Shown piece after piece: positions 1-5,770 of a stretch of DNA of 5,770 bases. The stretch's first letter is position 1, and each line of letters begins with the position of its first letter. Source of the stretch: an uncultured Alphaproteobacteria bacterium (GTDB lineage Bacteria; Pseudomonadota; Alphaproteobacteria; Reyranellales; Reyranellaceae); NCBI GenBank assembly GCA_903929895.1, contig CAIYWM010000012.1, positions 1 to 5,770 of the forward strand. Direction: 5' to 3'. The position numbers and the translations under genes are program-made. The notes under the pieces were generated by a model. It was not told the origin of the DNA, searched no databases, and saw nothing but the letters and a program-made list of their open reading frames with translations.

Positions 1-1799
1 CGGCTCTTCTCGTCGTCGGCCAGGATCATCTCGCGCACCGCCACGATCCGGTCGCCGTCGAAGAACATGTGCTCTGTGCGGCAGAGGCCAATGCCCTCGG
101 CGCCAAATTTGCGTGCCTGCGCGGCGTCGGTCGGCGTCTCGGCATTGGTGCGGATGCCGAGCTTGCGGAACTCGTCGGCCCATTCCATGAGCTGGGAGAA
201 GTCGCCGCTGAGCTCGGGCTGTACGGTCGGCACGACGCCGAGAATGATCTCGCCGGTGCTGCCGTCGAGCGTGATGGTGTCGCCGGTCTTCACGACCGTG
301 CCGCGCACGCTGAGCGTGCGGGCCTTCCCGTCGATGCGCACGTCACCGGCGCCCGCGACGCAGGGCTTGCCCATGCCGCGCGCGACGACGGCGGCGTGAC
401 TGGTCATGCCGCCGGTCGAGGTCAGAATGCCCTCGGCGGCATGCATGCCATGGATGTCCTCGGGGCTGGTCTCGCGGCGGACCAGGATCACCTTCTCCCC
501 CGCGCGCGCCTGCTTCTCGGCTTCGTCGGCGGTGAACACGACCTTGCCCGAGGCCGCGCCCGGCGACGCCGGCAGACCCTTGGCGATCACCTTGCGGGGG
601 GCCTTGGGATCGAGCGTCGGATGCAGGAGCTGGTCGAGCGAAGCCGGGACGATGCGCGCGACGGCCTCACGCTTGTCGATCAGCCCCTCGTGCACCATGT
701 CGACGGCAATCTTGAGCGCGGCCTTGGCCGTGCGCTTGCCGTTGCGCGTCTGCAGCATGTAGAGCTTGCCGCGCTGGACGGTGAACTCGATGTCCTGCAT
801 GTCGTGATAGTGCTGCTCGAGCCGCTGGCGCACGCTGTCGAGCTGCTTGAACACTTCCGGCATGACCTCTTCCATGGCCGGCGCGTCGGACTTCTGGGCA
901 AGCTTGCCCTGCACCGTGAGGTGCTGCGGCGTGCGGATACCCGCGACCACGTCCTCGCCCTGGGCGTTCACGAGATACTCGCCGTAGAACAGGTTGGCGC
1001 CCGTCGAGGGATCGCGTGTGAAGGCGACGCCCGTGGCGCAGTCCTCGCCCATGTTGCCGAACACCATGGCCTGGACGTTGACAGCCGTGCCCCAGCTCTC
1101 GGGGATCGCATGCAGGCGACGGTAGGTGATCGCGCGCTGGTTCATCCACGAGTCGAACACCGCGCCGACGGCGCCCCAGAGCTGCTCGCGCGGCTCCTGG
1201 GGAAACGGCTTGCCGGTGCGCTTCTCGACCAGCTTCTTGTATTCGGCCACGATCGCGCGCCAGTCGTCGGCCTTGAGGTCGGTGTCCATGGAAACGCCGA
1301 GATCCTCTTTCTTGATCTCCAGCGCCTCCTCGAAATAGTGATGGCCGACGTCGAGCACGACGTTGGAGTACATCTGGATGAAGCGGCGATAGCTGTCCCA
1401 GGCGAAGCGCTCGTCGCCCGACGACTTGGCGAGACCCAGCACCGTCTTGTCGTTGAGGCCGAGGTTCAGCACCGTGTCCATCATGCCCGGCATCGAGGCA
1501 CGGGCGCCGGAGCGAACCGAAACCAGGAGCGGATTGGCGGCGTCGCCGAACAGGGTGCCGACGACCCTCTCCACCTCGGCCAGCGCCTTATCGACCTCGT
1601 CCTTCAGCTCGGGCGGATAGGTCTTCTTGTTGTCGTAGAAGTAGGTGCAGACTTCGGTGGTGACGGTGAACCCCGGCGGCACCGGCAGGCCGAGGCTCGA
1701 CATCTCGGCCAGGTTGGCGCCTTTGCCGCCCAGCAGATTGCGCATCTCGGCGCGGCCCTCGGCCTTGCCGTCCCCGAAACTGTAGACCCACTTGGCCAT
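1..1799 (-). CDS. ppdK: Pyruvate,phosphate dikinase, N-terminal 599 residues (cut by window edge)
   Basis: PPDK interconverts pyruvate + ATP + Pi with phosphoenolpyruvate + AMP + PPi in the cytosol, using a phosphohistidine swivelling domain. The ATG at 1797-1799 begins MAKWVYSFGDG, and the frame stays open to the left edge. Visible in order: the N-terminal nucleotide-binding motif GGKGANLAEM (residues 24-33, with Lys26); VSVRSGARASMPGMMDT (93-109), whose Arg96 matches the family's ATP-binding arginine; DIEFTVQRGKLYMLQTRNG (near Glu338), closing the ATP-grasp part; GGMTSHAAVVARGMGKPCV, with the catalytic histidine at residue 468 (codon 396-398); and the start of the C-terminal PEP/pyruvate barrel, GLCRTEHMFF, with Arg574 (codon 78-80). 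The family is usually near 880-900 residues, so about 290 are missing. No frameshift or lost key residue is seen. It lies 2 bases after glyS and is probably coupled to it. PEP synthase and PTS enzyme I share the His domain, but this N-terminal half is specific to PPDK. Confidence 0.97.
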   Translation of the reverse strand, partial: MAKWVYSFGDGKAEGRAEMRNLLGGKGANLAEMSSLGLPVPPGFTVTTEVCTYFYDNKKTYPPELKDEVDKALAEVERVVGTLFGDAANPLLVSVRSGARASMPGMMDTVLNLGLNDKTVLGLAKSSGDERFAWDSYRRFIQMYSNVVLDVGHHYFEEALEIKKEDLGVSMDTDLKADDWRAIVAEYKKLVEKRTGKPFPQEPREQLWGAVGAVFDSWMNQRAITYRRLHAIPESWGTAVNVQAMVFGNMGEDCATGVAFTRDPSTGANLFYGEYLVNAQGEDVVAGIRTPQHLTVQGKLAQKSDAPAMEEVMPEVFKQLDSVRQRLEQHYHDMQDIEFTVQRGKLYMLQTRNGKRTAKAALKIAVDMVHEGLIDKREAVARIVPASLDQLLHPTLDPKAPRKVIAKGLPASPGAASGKVVFTADEAEKQARAGEKVILVRRETSPEDIHGMHAAEGILTSTGGMTSHAAVVARGMGKPCVAGAGDVRIDGKARTLSVRGTVVKTGDTITLDGSTGEIILGVVPTVQPELSGDFSQLMEWADEFRKLGIRTNAETPTDAAQARKFGAEGIGLCRTEHMFFDGDRIVAVREMILADDEKS

Positions 1800-1801
1800 T
1801 C

Positions 1802-3853
1802 TTAGCCCTCGATCTTCGAAAAATCGGCCACCGAATCCATGGTGGCACGAATCTGGTTGAGCAGCTTCAGCCTGTTCAGCCGAACCTCCGGCCTGTCCGT
1901 CACGTTGACCGTGACCTTGTCGAACAGGGCGTCGATCGGATCGCGCAGGCCCGCGAACGCAGCCATTGCGCCCGCGAAATCCTCCGCAGCGAGCGCCGGC
2001 TTCACCGCGCACGCCACCTGGTCCAAGGCGGAAGCAACGTTTTTCTCCTCCGCTTGTTCCAGCAGAACCGCATCGGGGGCGCCGGCGATCTTCGCGGCGA
2101 GCCCCTTGTCCTTCTTCTCCTCGGCGCGAACGATGTTGGCCGCGCGGCCATAGGCGGTCAGCAGGTTCCGCCCGGCCTCGGTGCCGAGGAAGGCCTGCAG
2201 CGCCTCGACCCGGGCGAGCAGCCGGACGAGATCGTCCTCGCCGCCCAGCGAGACGACGGCGTCGACCACGTCGTGGCGCACGCCCTTCTCGCGCATCTGC
2301 ACCTTGAGGCGCTCGGCGAAGAAGGCCAGCAGGTCATCGGCCTTGAGGAACGGCCTGAGCGGCAGCCGGAGCTTGTTCTCAACCACGATTCGGATGATTC
2401 CGAGCGCCGCGCGCCTCAGCGCGAAGGGATCGCGCGAGCCCGTGGGCTTCTCGCCGATCGACCAGAACGAGGTCAGCGCATCGAGCTTGTCGGCCAGCGC
2501 CACGGCGATCGATACCGGCGCAGTCGGGCAGCGATCGTTGGGACCGGCCGGCGCATAGTGATCGCCAATTGCATCGGCGACCGGCGCCGGCAGCTTTTCG
2601 CCCAGCGCGTAGTAGCGGCCCATCACGCCTTGCAACTCGGGGAACTCGCCCACCATGCCGCTCACGAGATCGGTCTTGCAGAGCCGCGCGGCCTGCTCGA
2701 CGGCCGCGGCATCGGCGCCAGGAACAGATTTCGCGATCTCGCCGGCCAGCGTGACGATGCGCTCGACCCGCTCGGCCTGGGTGCCGAGCTTGGCGTGGAA
2801 CACGATCTGCTTCAGGGCCGGCAGGCGGCTTTCGAGAGTGGCCTTGCGATCCTGATCCCAGAAGAACTTCGCGTCTGCGAGACGGCCGCGCAGTACGCGC
2901 TCGTTGCCGGCGACGATCGTCTTGCCGCCGTCGCGCGCCACGTTGTTGGCCACCACGACGAAGCGGTTGGCCAGGGTGCCGTCGGCCTTGGACGTCGTGA
3001 AGAAACGCAGATGCACCTTCATCGAGACGATCAACACTTCCGGCGGCACGTCCATGAACTGGGCGTCGATGGCGCCCAGCATCGGCACCGGCCATTCGGT
3101 CAGGCCGGCCACTTCCTCGAGCAGGCCTTCATCCTCGTTCAGCGTGATCTGCACGTCCGCGCAAAGCTTGCGCGCGCCCTCGAGGATGATCGCCTTGCGT
3201 TCGGCGGCGTCCAGGATGACATGCGCCTCGCGCAGCCTGTCCGCGTAGTCGGCGAAGCTCGCGACCTCGAACGTGCCCTTGGACAGGAAGCGATGGCCGC
3301 GCGTCGCGGCGCCGAAGGCGATCGGCGCCATCTGGCCGCCCGGTGCAACTTCGCCCTTCAGCACCTTGCCGTCGAACAGCGCGACGATGGACTGAAGCGG
3401 CCGCACCCAGTGCATGGTGCCGCTGCCCCACTTCATCGATTTGGGCCACGGCAACGCCTTGAGCGTGGCATCGATCACCGCCCCGAGGGCGTCGGCCGTC
3501 GGCCCGCCCTTCTTCGTGATCACGGCGAACCAGAACTCGCCCTTGCCGGTGTCGCGCTTCTCGGCCTGTTCGAGCGACGCGAGGCCAGCGCCTTTCAGGA
3601 ACCCCTGCACGGCCTGGTCAGGCGCGCCAACGCGCGGCCCGCGTTTTTCTTCGCTGACATCATCCCGGATGGCCGGGATGCCCTCGACCACCAGCGCGAG
3701 ACGCCGTGGCGTCGCGAAGGCCTGGGCCTTCTCGAAGCCGATGCCCGCGCCCTTCAGCCCGTCACAGATCAATCGCTTCAAGTCTTCAGCCGCACGCGTC
3801 TGCATGCGCGCGGGAATCTCTTCAGACAGCAGTTCGAGAAGTAGCTCGGCCAT
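1802..3853 (-). CDS. glyS: Glycyl-tRNA synthetase beta subunit
   Basis: GlyS is the large subunit of the bacterial alpha2beta2 glycyl-tRNA synthetase. It recognises tRNA-Gly, while GlyQ carries the catalytic site; the complex is cytosolic. The 683-residue product has the usual length and family blocks: N-terminal [18 protein letters not shown]; the [12 protein letters not shown] and [10 protein letters not shown] blocks (about 48-77); [16 protein letters not shown] in the HD-like domain (His353); [21 protein letters not shown] (about 390-410); DKLDAL and [17 protein letters not shown] (about 455-490); and a C-terminal DALR-type anticodon-binding region with [10 protein letters not shown] (about 655-668). 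The start at 3851-3853 was chosen because family members begin M-A/S-ELLLEL and GGAGG lies 6 bases upstream. An in-frame ATG at 3866-3868 would add MGRKL, but it lies inside the repeat and has no good binding site. glyS is intact and sits between glyQ and ppdK. Confidence 0.97.
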   Translation of the reverse strand: MAELLLELLSEEIPARMQTRAAEDLKRLICDGLKGAGIGFEKAQAFATPRRLALVVEGIPAIRDDVSEEKRGPRVGAPDQAVQGFLKGAGLASLEQAEKRDTGKGEFWFAVITKKGGPTADALGAVIDATLKALPWPKSMKWGSGTMHWVRPLQSIVALFDGKVLKGEVAPGGQMAPIAFGAATRGHRFLSKGTFEVASFADYADRLREAHVILDAAERKAIILEGARKLCADVQITLNEDEGLLEEVAGLTEWPVPMLGAIDAQFMDVPPEVLIVSMKVHLRFFTTSKADGTLANRFVVVANNVARDGGKTIVAGNERVLRGRLADAKFFWDQDRKATLESRLPALKQIVFHAKLGTQAERVERIVTLAGEIAKSVPGADAAAVEQAARLCKTDLVSGMVGEFPELQGVMGRYYALGEKLPAPVADAIGDHYAPAGPNDRCPTAPVSIAVALADKLDALTSFWSIGEKPTGSRDPFALRRAALGIIRIVVENKLRLPLRPFLKADDLLAFFAERLKVQMREKGVRHDVVDAVVSLGGEDDLVRLLARVEALQAFLGTEAGRNLLTAYGRAANIVRAEEKKDKGLAAKIAGAPDAVLLEQAEEKNVASALDQVACAVKPALAAEDFAGAMAAFAGLRDPIDALFDKVTVNVTDRPEVRLNRLKLLNQIRATMDSVADFSKIEG
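1806..1810 (-). promoter_or_regulatory. Ribosome binding site of ppdK inside the end of glyS
   Basis: Read on the minus strand, GAGGG lies 6 bases before the ppdK ATG and is formed by the last two sense codons (Glu-Gly) of glyS. The glyS TAA stop (1802-1804) sits between it and the start. This supports the chosen ppdK start and suggests that ribosomes finishing glyS help initiate ppdK. Confidence 0.7.
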
Positions 3854-4005
3854 CAGTTTCCTCCCCATTCAAATGGGGAGGTGTCGGCGTCATACGCTGA
3901 CGGAGGGGTCAGGTGCGCTGCGCCAAAGAGGATGACCCCTCCGGCCCGGCGGGCCACCTCCCCATTTGAATGGGGAGGAAAAGCGAAGAACGCCCTATTG
4001 CTCAT
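3853..4005 (-). CDS. 50-codon open frame through the repeat, linking glyQ to glyS (doubtful gene)
   Basis: On the minus strand an ATG at 4003-4005 shares its A with the glyQ stop (TGATG). The frame runs 50 codons and ends in a TGA at 3853-3855, whose A is the first base of the glyS ATG (again TGATG). The product starts [16 protein letters not shown] and ends [10 protein letters not shown]. About 42 of the codons come from the repeat, so the protein sequence is dictated by palindromic DNA and shows no domain, signal peptide or membrane segment. It is most likely not a functional protein, but it could be translated by ribosomes that terminate on glyQ and reinitiate, carrying them to the glyS start. 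It might also be a chance open frame. Confidence 0.25.
   Translation of the reverse strand: MSNRAFFAFPPHSNGEVARRAGGVILFGAAHLTPPSAYDADTSPFEWGGN
3857..3866 (-). promoter_or_regulatory. Ribosome binding site of glyS, contributed by the repeat arm
   Basis: On the minus strand GGGGAGGAAA precedes CTG-ATG, placing GGAGG (3860-3864) 6 bases before the glyS start. These ten bases are the outermost part of the 27-bp terminal inverted repeat. The same GGGGAGG can pair with the CCTCCCC of its own palindrome, so the site may be partly masked in the mRNA. The masking is inference from pairing, not shown. Confidence 0.65.
3857..3981. repeat. Composite palindromic intergenic repeat with 27-bp terminal inverted arms
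   Basis: The ends 3857-3883 and 3955-3981 are perfect 27-bp inverted copies of each other. Each arm is also a near-perfect 22-base palindrome: CCTCCCCATT and AATGGGGAGG flank a 2-base centre, at 3860-3881 and 3957-3978. Inside is a second nested inverted pair, CGGAGGGGTCA (3901-3911) with TGACCCCTCCG (3933-3943). Two small hairpins lie between them: GTCGGCG/CGCTGAC (3883-3889 with 3895-3901, one G-T pair) and GGCCC/GGGCC (3943-3947 with 3951-3955). The element fills nearly all of the glyQ-glyS gap and carries no transposase. The design resembles dispersed REP/MITE-like intergenic repeats common in alphaproteobacterial genomes; that resemblance is from recall. No T-tract follows on either strand, so it does not look like a simple terminator. 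Confidence 0.85.
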
Positions 4006-4904
4006 CACGCCGCTGCCTTCTGCGTCGCCAGCCACGCTTCGCAGCAGGCCTTGGCGAGTTCGCGCACGCGCAGGATGTAGCTCTGGCGCTCCGCGACGCT
4101 GATCACGCCGCGGGCGTCGAGCAGGTTGAAGGCGTGCGATGCCTTGATGCACTGCTCGTAGGCCGGCAGCGGCAGCTTCTTCTCGACCAGCCGGCCGCTT
4201 TCCTTTTCGGCGTCGGCGAAGTGCCGGAACAGCATCTCGGTGTCCGCATGCTCGAAATTGTAGGCCGACTGCTCCCGCTCGTTCTGCAGGAACACGTCGC
4301 CATAGGTCAGTGGCACCTCGGAATCGGCGCGGTTGTACGGCAGTTCGTAGACCGACTTCTTGTCGAACAGGTACATCGCCAAACGCTCGAGGCCGTAGGT
4401 GATCTCGCCCGCCACCAGGTCGACCTCGATGCCGCCCACCTGCTGGAAGTAGGTGAACTGCGTGATCTCCATGCCGTCGCACCAGACTTCCCAGCCCAGT
4501 CCCCAGGCGCCCAGGGTCGGGCTCTCCCAGTCGTCCTCGACGAAACGGATGTCGTGCAGCGTCGTGTCGATGCCGATGGCCTGGAGCGAGCCGAGGTAAC
4601 GTTCGAGGATGTCGGGCGGCGACGGCTTCAGGATGGCCTGGAACTGATAATAGTGCTGCAGACGCATCGGGTTCTCGCCGTAGCGGCCATCCCCGGGGCG
4701 ACGCGACGGCTGCACATAGGCCGCGTACCAGGGCTTCGGGCCGAGCGCTCGGAGGGTCGTCGCGGTGTGGAACGTACCGGCGCCCATCTCCATATCGAAC
4801 GGCTGGAGGATCAGGCAGCCTTGGGCGGCCCAATAGTCCTGCAGGGTCAGGATGAGTTCCTGAAAGCACGTCGGCTTCCCGCGCGCTGCTGAGGGGTTCG
4901 ACAC
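4005..4904 (-). CDS. glyQ: Glycyl-tRNA synthetase alpha subunit
   Basis: GlyQ is the catalytic class II subunit of the alpha2beta2 glycyl-tRNA synthetase. It forms glycyl-adenylate and, with GlyS, charges tRNA-Gly. The 299-residue product has the normal family length. Seen in order: [35 protein letters not shown] (12-46); [34 protein letters not shown] (63-96, the motif 2 region); [35 protein letters not shown] (124-158); and [14 protein letters not shown] (166-179, motif 3 with GLER at 171-174). The C-terminal helical part ends [30 protein letters not shown]. The start is a GTG at 4902-4904, preceded 6 bases upstream by GGGGA. The next methionine (Met38) lies inside the conserved core, so the GTG or a nearby non-ATG codon must be used. 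The stop TGA (4005-4007) overlaps an ATG in the repeat. glyS follows after the repeat. Confidence 0.96.
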   Translation of the reverse strand: MSNPSAARGKPTCFQELILTLQDYWAAQGCLILQPFDMEMGAGTFHTATTLRALGPKPWYAAYVQPSRRPGDGRYGENPMRLQHYYQFQAILKPSPPDILERYLGSLQAIGIDTTLHDIRFVEDDWESPTLGAWGLGWEVWCDGMEITQFTYFQQVGGIEVDLVAGEITYGLERLAMYLFDKKSVYELPYNRADSEVPLTYGDVFLQNEREQSAYNFEHADTEMLFRHFADAEKESGRLVEKKLPLPAYEQCIKASHAFNLLDARGVISVAERQSYILRVRELAKACCEAWLATQKAAA

Positions 4905-4943
4905 CGGTATTCCCCGAAGCTCTAAAGGCCTTTTATTTCCGCA

Positions 4944-4971
4944 ACTTATGGCCGTTTTTGCGGTGCGGCAA
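4944..4971 (-). promoter_or_regulatory. Possible sigma70-type promoter of glyQ
   Basis: On the minus strand TTGCCG (4966-4971) is followed after 16 bases by ATAAGT (4944-4949), in the only AT-richer stretch upstream of glyQ. The match to a -35/-10 pair is modest. Downstream, a 10-base perfect palindrome AAAGGCCTTT (4924-4933) lies in the presumed leader and could be an operator half or chance. No T-box or other leader RNA was recognised. If there is no promoter here, glyQ would be read from upstream of the small membrane protein gene. Confidence 0.25.
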
Positions 4972-4986
4972 AATAGGTTCCACCCC

Positions 4987-5004
4987 CCAGCCGGTCAAGG
5001 CTGG
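4987..5004 (-). terminator. Weak hairpin after the small membrane protein gene
   Basis: CCAGCC (4987-4992) and GGCTGG (4999-5004) form a 6-bp GC-rich stem with a 6-base loop, 15 bases past the stop of the upstream gene. On the minus strand the next bases are GGGGTGG rather than a T-run, with only a short TATTTTG about 15 bases later. It may slow or partly terminate transcription before glyQ, but it is a poor intrinsic terminator. Confidence 0.2.
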
Positions 5005-5019
5005 CGGAGCGCTGCGGCC

Positions 5020-5298
5020 TTATGGCCGTGGACGACCGCATTGGCCACATTTTTCAGCAGTGGCCGAAATATAGGCACCGCAACCCGCACACTGGACGGT
5101 ATCCTCGATCACTACGGGCTTGCGAGGCGGCGCAGCGGGCGGCGGCTCGGGCCGCGCCGGGGCCGGCGGAGGCGGTGGCGGCCGCTGCGGCAGGTCGTTG
5201 CCGGTGAAACGGTCGAAAAGGCCCTTCCAGTACCGGAAACTCCTGTACACGCCGTAGAGGGCAAGGCCGAACAGCGCAATCTTGAGCAGGAAACCCAT
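5020..5298 (-). CDS. Small membrane-anchored, proline-rich protein with C-terminal four-cysteine zinc-ribbon-like motif
   Basis: This 92-residue protein is of unknown function. Residues 3-19 (FLLKIALFGLALYGVYR) form one hydrophobic segment, followed by an Arg/Lys-containing stretch, which suggests an inner-membrane anchor with the rest in the cytoplasm. Residues 37-62 are a proline/alanine-rich linker with a run of six prolines (40-45). The C-terminus has Cys70-x2-Cys73-x10-Cys84-x2-Cys87 (CAGCGAY...CGQCGRP), the spacing expected of a small zinc ribbon. From memory, similar anchor-linker-CxxC proteins are annotated as hypothetical or PP0621-like in proteobacteria; this was not checked. The ATG at 5296-5298 has AAAGG 4 bases upstream, slightly close. 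The frame is intact and the protein architecture is coherent, which argues for a real gene. It lies 115 bases upstream of glyQ on the same strand and 52 bases from the divergent glpD. Confidence 0.75.
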   Translation of the reverse strand: MGFLLKIALFGLALYGVYRSFRYWKGLFDRFTGNDLPQRPPPPPPAPARPEPPPAAPPRKPVVIEDTVQCAGCGAYISATAEKCGQCGRPRP

Positions 5299-5350
5299 GC
5301 GGCCTTTTGCGGTTCCTGCAGAAGCCGGTCAAGCGGGCTATAGGTAGGGG
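5299..5350. promoter_or_regulatory. 52-base divergent spacer between the small membrane gene and glpD
   Basis: This short gap must hold the starts of both divergent genes unless their promoters overlap coding sequence. Towards glpD, TATAGG (5339-5344) resembles a -10 box but lies only about 6 bases before the ATG, so it would give a leaderless message. AGG (5342-5344) is a reasonably spaced ribosome binding site for glpD. No clear -35 box or GlpR operator is visible. Confidence 0.3.
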
Positions 5351-5770
5351 ATGAGTGCAACGGAGGATCGGCCGCTCGACCTGTTCGTGGTCGGGGGCGG
5401 CATCAATGGGGCGGGCATCGCCTGCGACGCGGCAGGGCGGGCGCTCACGGTCGGTCTGTGCGAAATGAACGATTTCGCCAGCGCGACCTCCTCGAAGTCG
5501 ACCAAGCTCATCCACGGCGGCCTGCGCTACCTGGAAACCTACGAATTCCGTCTGGTCCGCGAGGCGCTGCAGGAGCGCGAGGTGCTGCTGGCCAAGGCCC
5601 CGCACCTCTCCTGGCCGCTGCGCTTCGTGCTCCCCTACGAGCCGCACCTGCGGCCCCGCTGGATGCTGCGGCTGGGCCTCTGGCTCTACGACCATCTCGA
5701 CTGGCACATGACCCTCCCCAAGTCGATCCAGGTCGACCTGCCCCAGTCGAAGTTCGGGGCCGGCCTGAAG
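5351..5770 (+). CDS. glpD: Aerobic glycerol-3-phosphate dehydrogenase, N-terminal 140 residues (cut by window edge)
   Basis: GlpD is the FAD-dependent, membrane-associated enzyme that oxidises sn-glycerol 3-phosphate to dihydroxyacetone phosphate and passes electrons to quinone. The N-terminus carries the FAD-binding Rossmann motif VVGGGINGAGIACDAAGRA (13-31). It is followed by FASATSSKSTKLIHGGLRYLETYEFRLVREALQEREVLL (42-80), the family's most conserved block, and by APHLSWPLRFVLPYEP (83-98). The family usually has Arg-Gly at the end of the first motif; here it is Arg-Ala (30-31), a mild variation. The family is near 500 residues, so roughly 360 lie outside. The ATG at 5351 is preceded by TAGGTAGGGG. 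It is transcribed away from the glyQ block, and no glpK or glpR is visible here. Confidence 0.95.
   Translation, partial: MSATEDRPLDLFVVGGGINGAGIACDAAGRALTVGLCEMNDFASATSSKSTKLIHGGLRYLETYEFRLVREALQEREVLLAKAPHLSWPLRFVLPYEPHLRPRWMLRLGLWLYDHLDWHMTLPKSIQVDLPQSKFGAGLK

Noticed and set aside
69..1805. Long plus-strand open frame of 578 codons
   Set aside because: It lies opposite ppdK, which has clear family motifs throughout. The plus-strand product is rich in His, Arg, Ala and Leu with no recognisable domain, as expected of the antisense frame of a GC-rich gene.
2054..3844. Long plus-strand open frame of 596 codons
   Set aside because: It is antisense to glyS, which is unmistakable. The product is low-complexity Arg/Gly/Ala/His-rich sequence and has no own context.
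3857..3981. Repeat as a rho-independent terminator between glyQ and glyS
   Set aside because: The stems are strong, but no T-run follows on either strand, and termination here would separate two subunits of one essential enzyme.
3857..3981. CRISPR array or insertion sequence
   Set aside because: There are only two inverted (not direct) copies, with no spacer pattern and no transposase frame.
4006..4869. Upstream extension of the repeat frame into glyQ on the minus strand
   Set aside because: This is the out-of-frame reading of glyQ with Arg/Pro/Gly-rich sequence. Only the last 50 codons, outside glyQ, merit mention.
3966..4892. Plus-strand open frame of 308 codons opposite glyQ
   Set aside because: Shadow of glyQ. 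Its start lies in the repeat arm and its composition is that of an antisense frame.
4905..5019. T-box or glycine riboswitch in front of glyQ
   Set aside because: No T-box sequence, antiterminator or tandem glycine aptamer core could be recognised in the 115 bases available.
5054..5707. Minus-strand open frame of 217 codons overlapping glpD and the small gene
   Set aside because: It is antisense to the conserved GlpD N-terminus and out of frame with the 92-residue protein; no domain is seen.

Overview
This is a GC-rich chromosomal window that looks alphaproteobacterial. The evidence is the codon bias, the order glyQ-glyS-ppdK, and a palindromic intergenic repeat of a style common in that class. 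A Rhodospirillales- or Reyranella-like source is my best guess, from recall only. No phage, transposase, CRISPR or RNA gene was found. Long open frames opposite the real genes are shadows produced by high GC.

Layout, left to right. (1) 1-1799, minus strand: the N-terminal two thirds of pyruvate,phosphate dikinase (ppdK), cut by the left edge. (2) 1802-3853, minus: glycyl-tRNA synthetase beta subunit (glyS), whose stop lies 2 bases before the ppdK ATG. (3) 3857-3981: a composite inverted-repeat element of about 125 bp between glyQ and glyS. It can also be read as a 50-codon frame that overlaps both neighbours by TGATG junctions. (4) 4005-4904, minus: glycyl-tRNA synthetase alpha subunit (glyQ), probably GTG-started. 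(5) 4905-5019: an AT-richer leader with a possible glyQ promoter. (6) 5020-5298, minus: a 92-residue membrane-anchored, proline-rich protein ending in a four-cysteine zinc-ribbon-like motif. (7) 5299-5350: a short divergent spacer. (8) 5351-5770, plus: the start of an aerobic glycerol-3-phosphate dehydrogenase (glpD), cut by the right edge.

Transcription of the minus-strand block runs (small protein)-glyQ-glyS-ppdK. glyQ and glyS encode the two subunits of the alpha2beta2 glycyl-tRNA synthetase and are expected to be made together. ppdK follows with its ribosome binding site inside the last glyS codons, so it is probably translationally coupled. glpD is read the other way and belongs to glycerol catabolism; it is probably an unrelated neighbour.

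Most of the window is ordinary core metabolism. The part worth a second look is the glyQ-glyS junction. There the repeat supplies the glyS Shine-Dalgarno sequence and could fold over it, while an open frame runs through the whole element and could preserve translational coupling between the two subunit genes.
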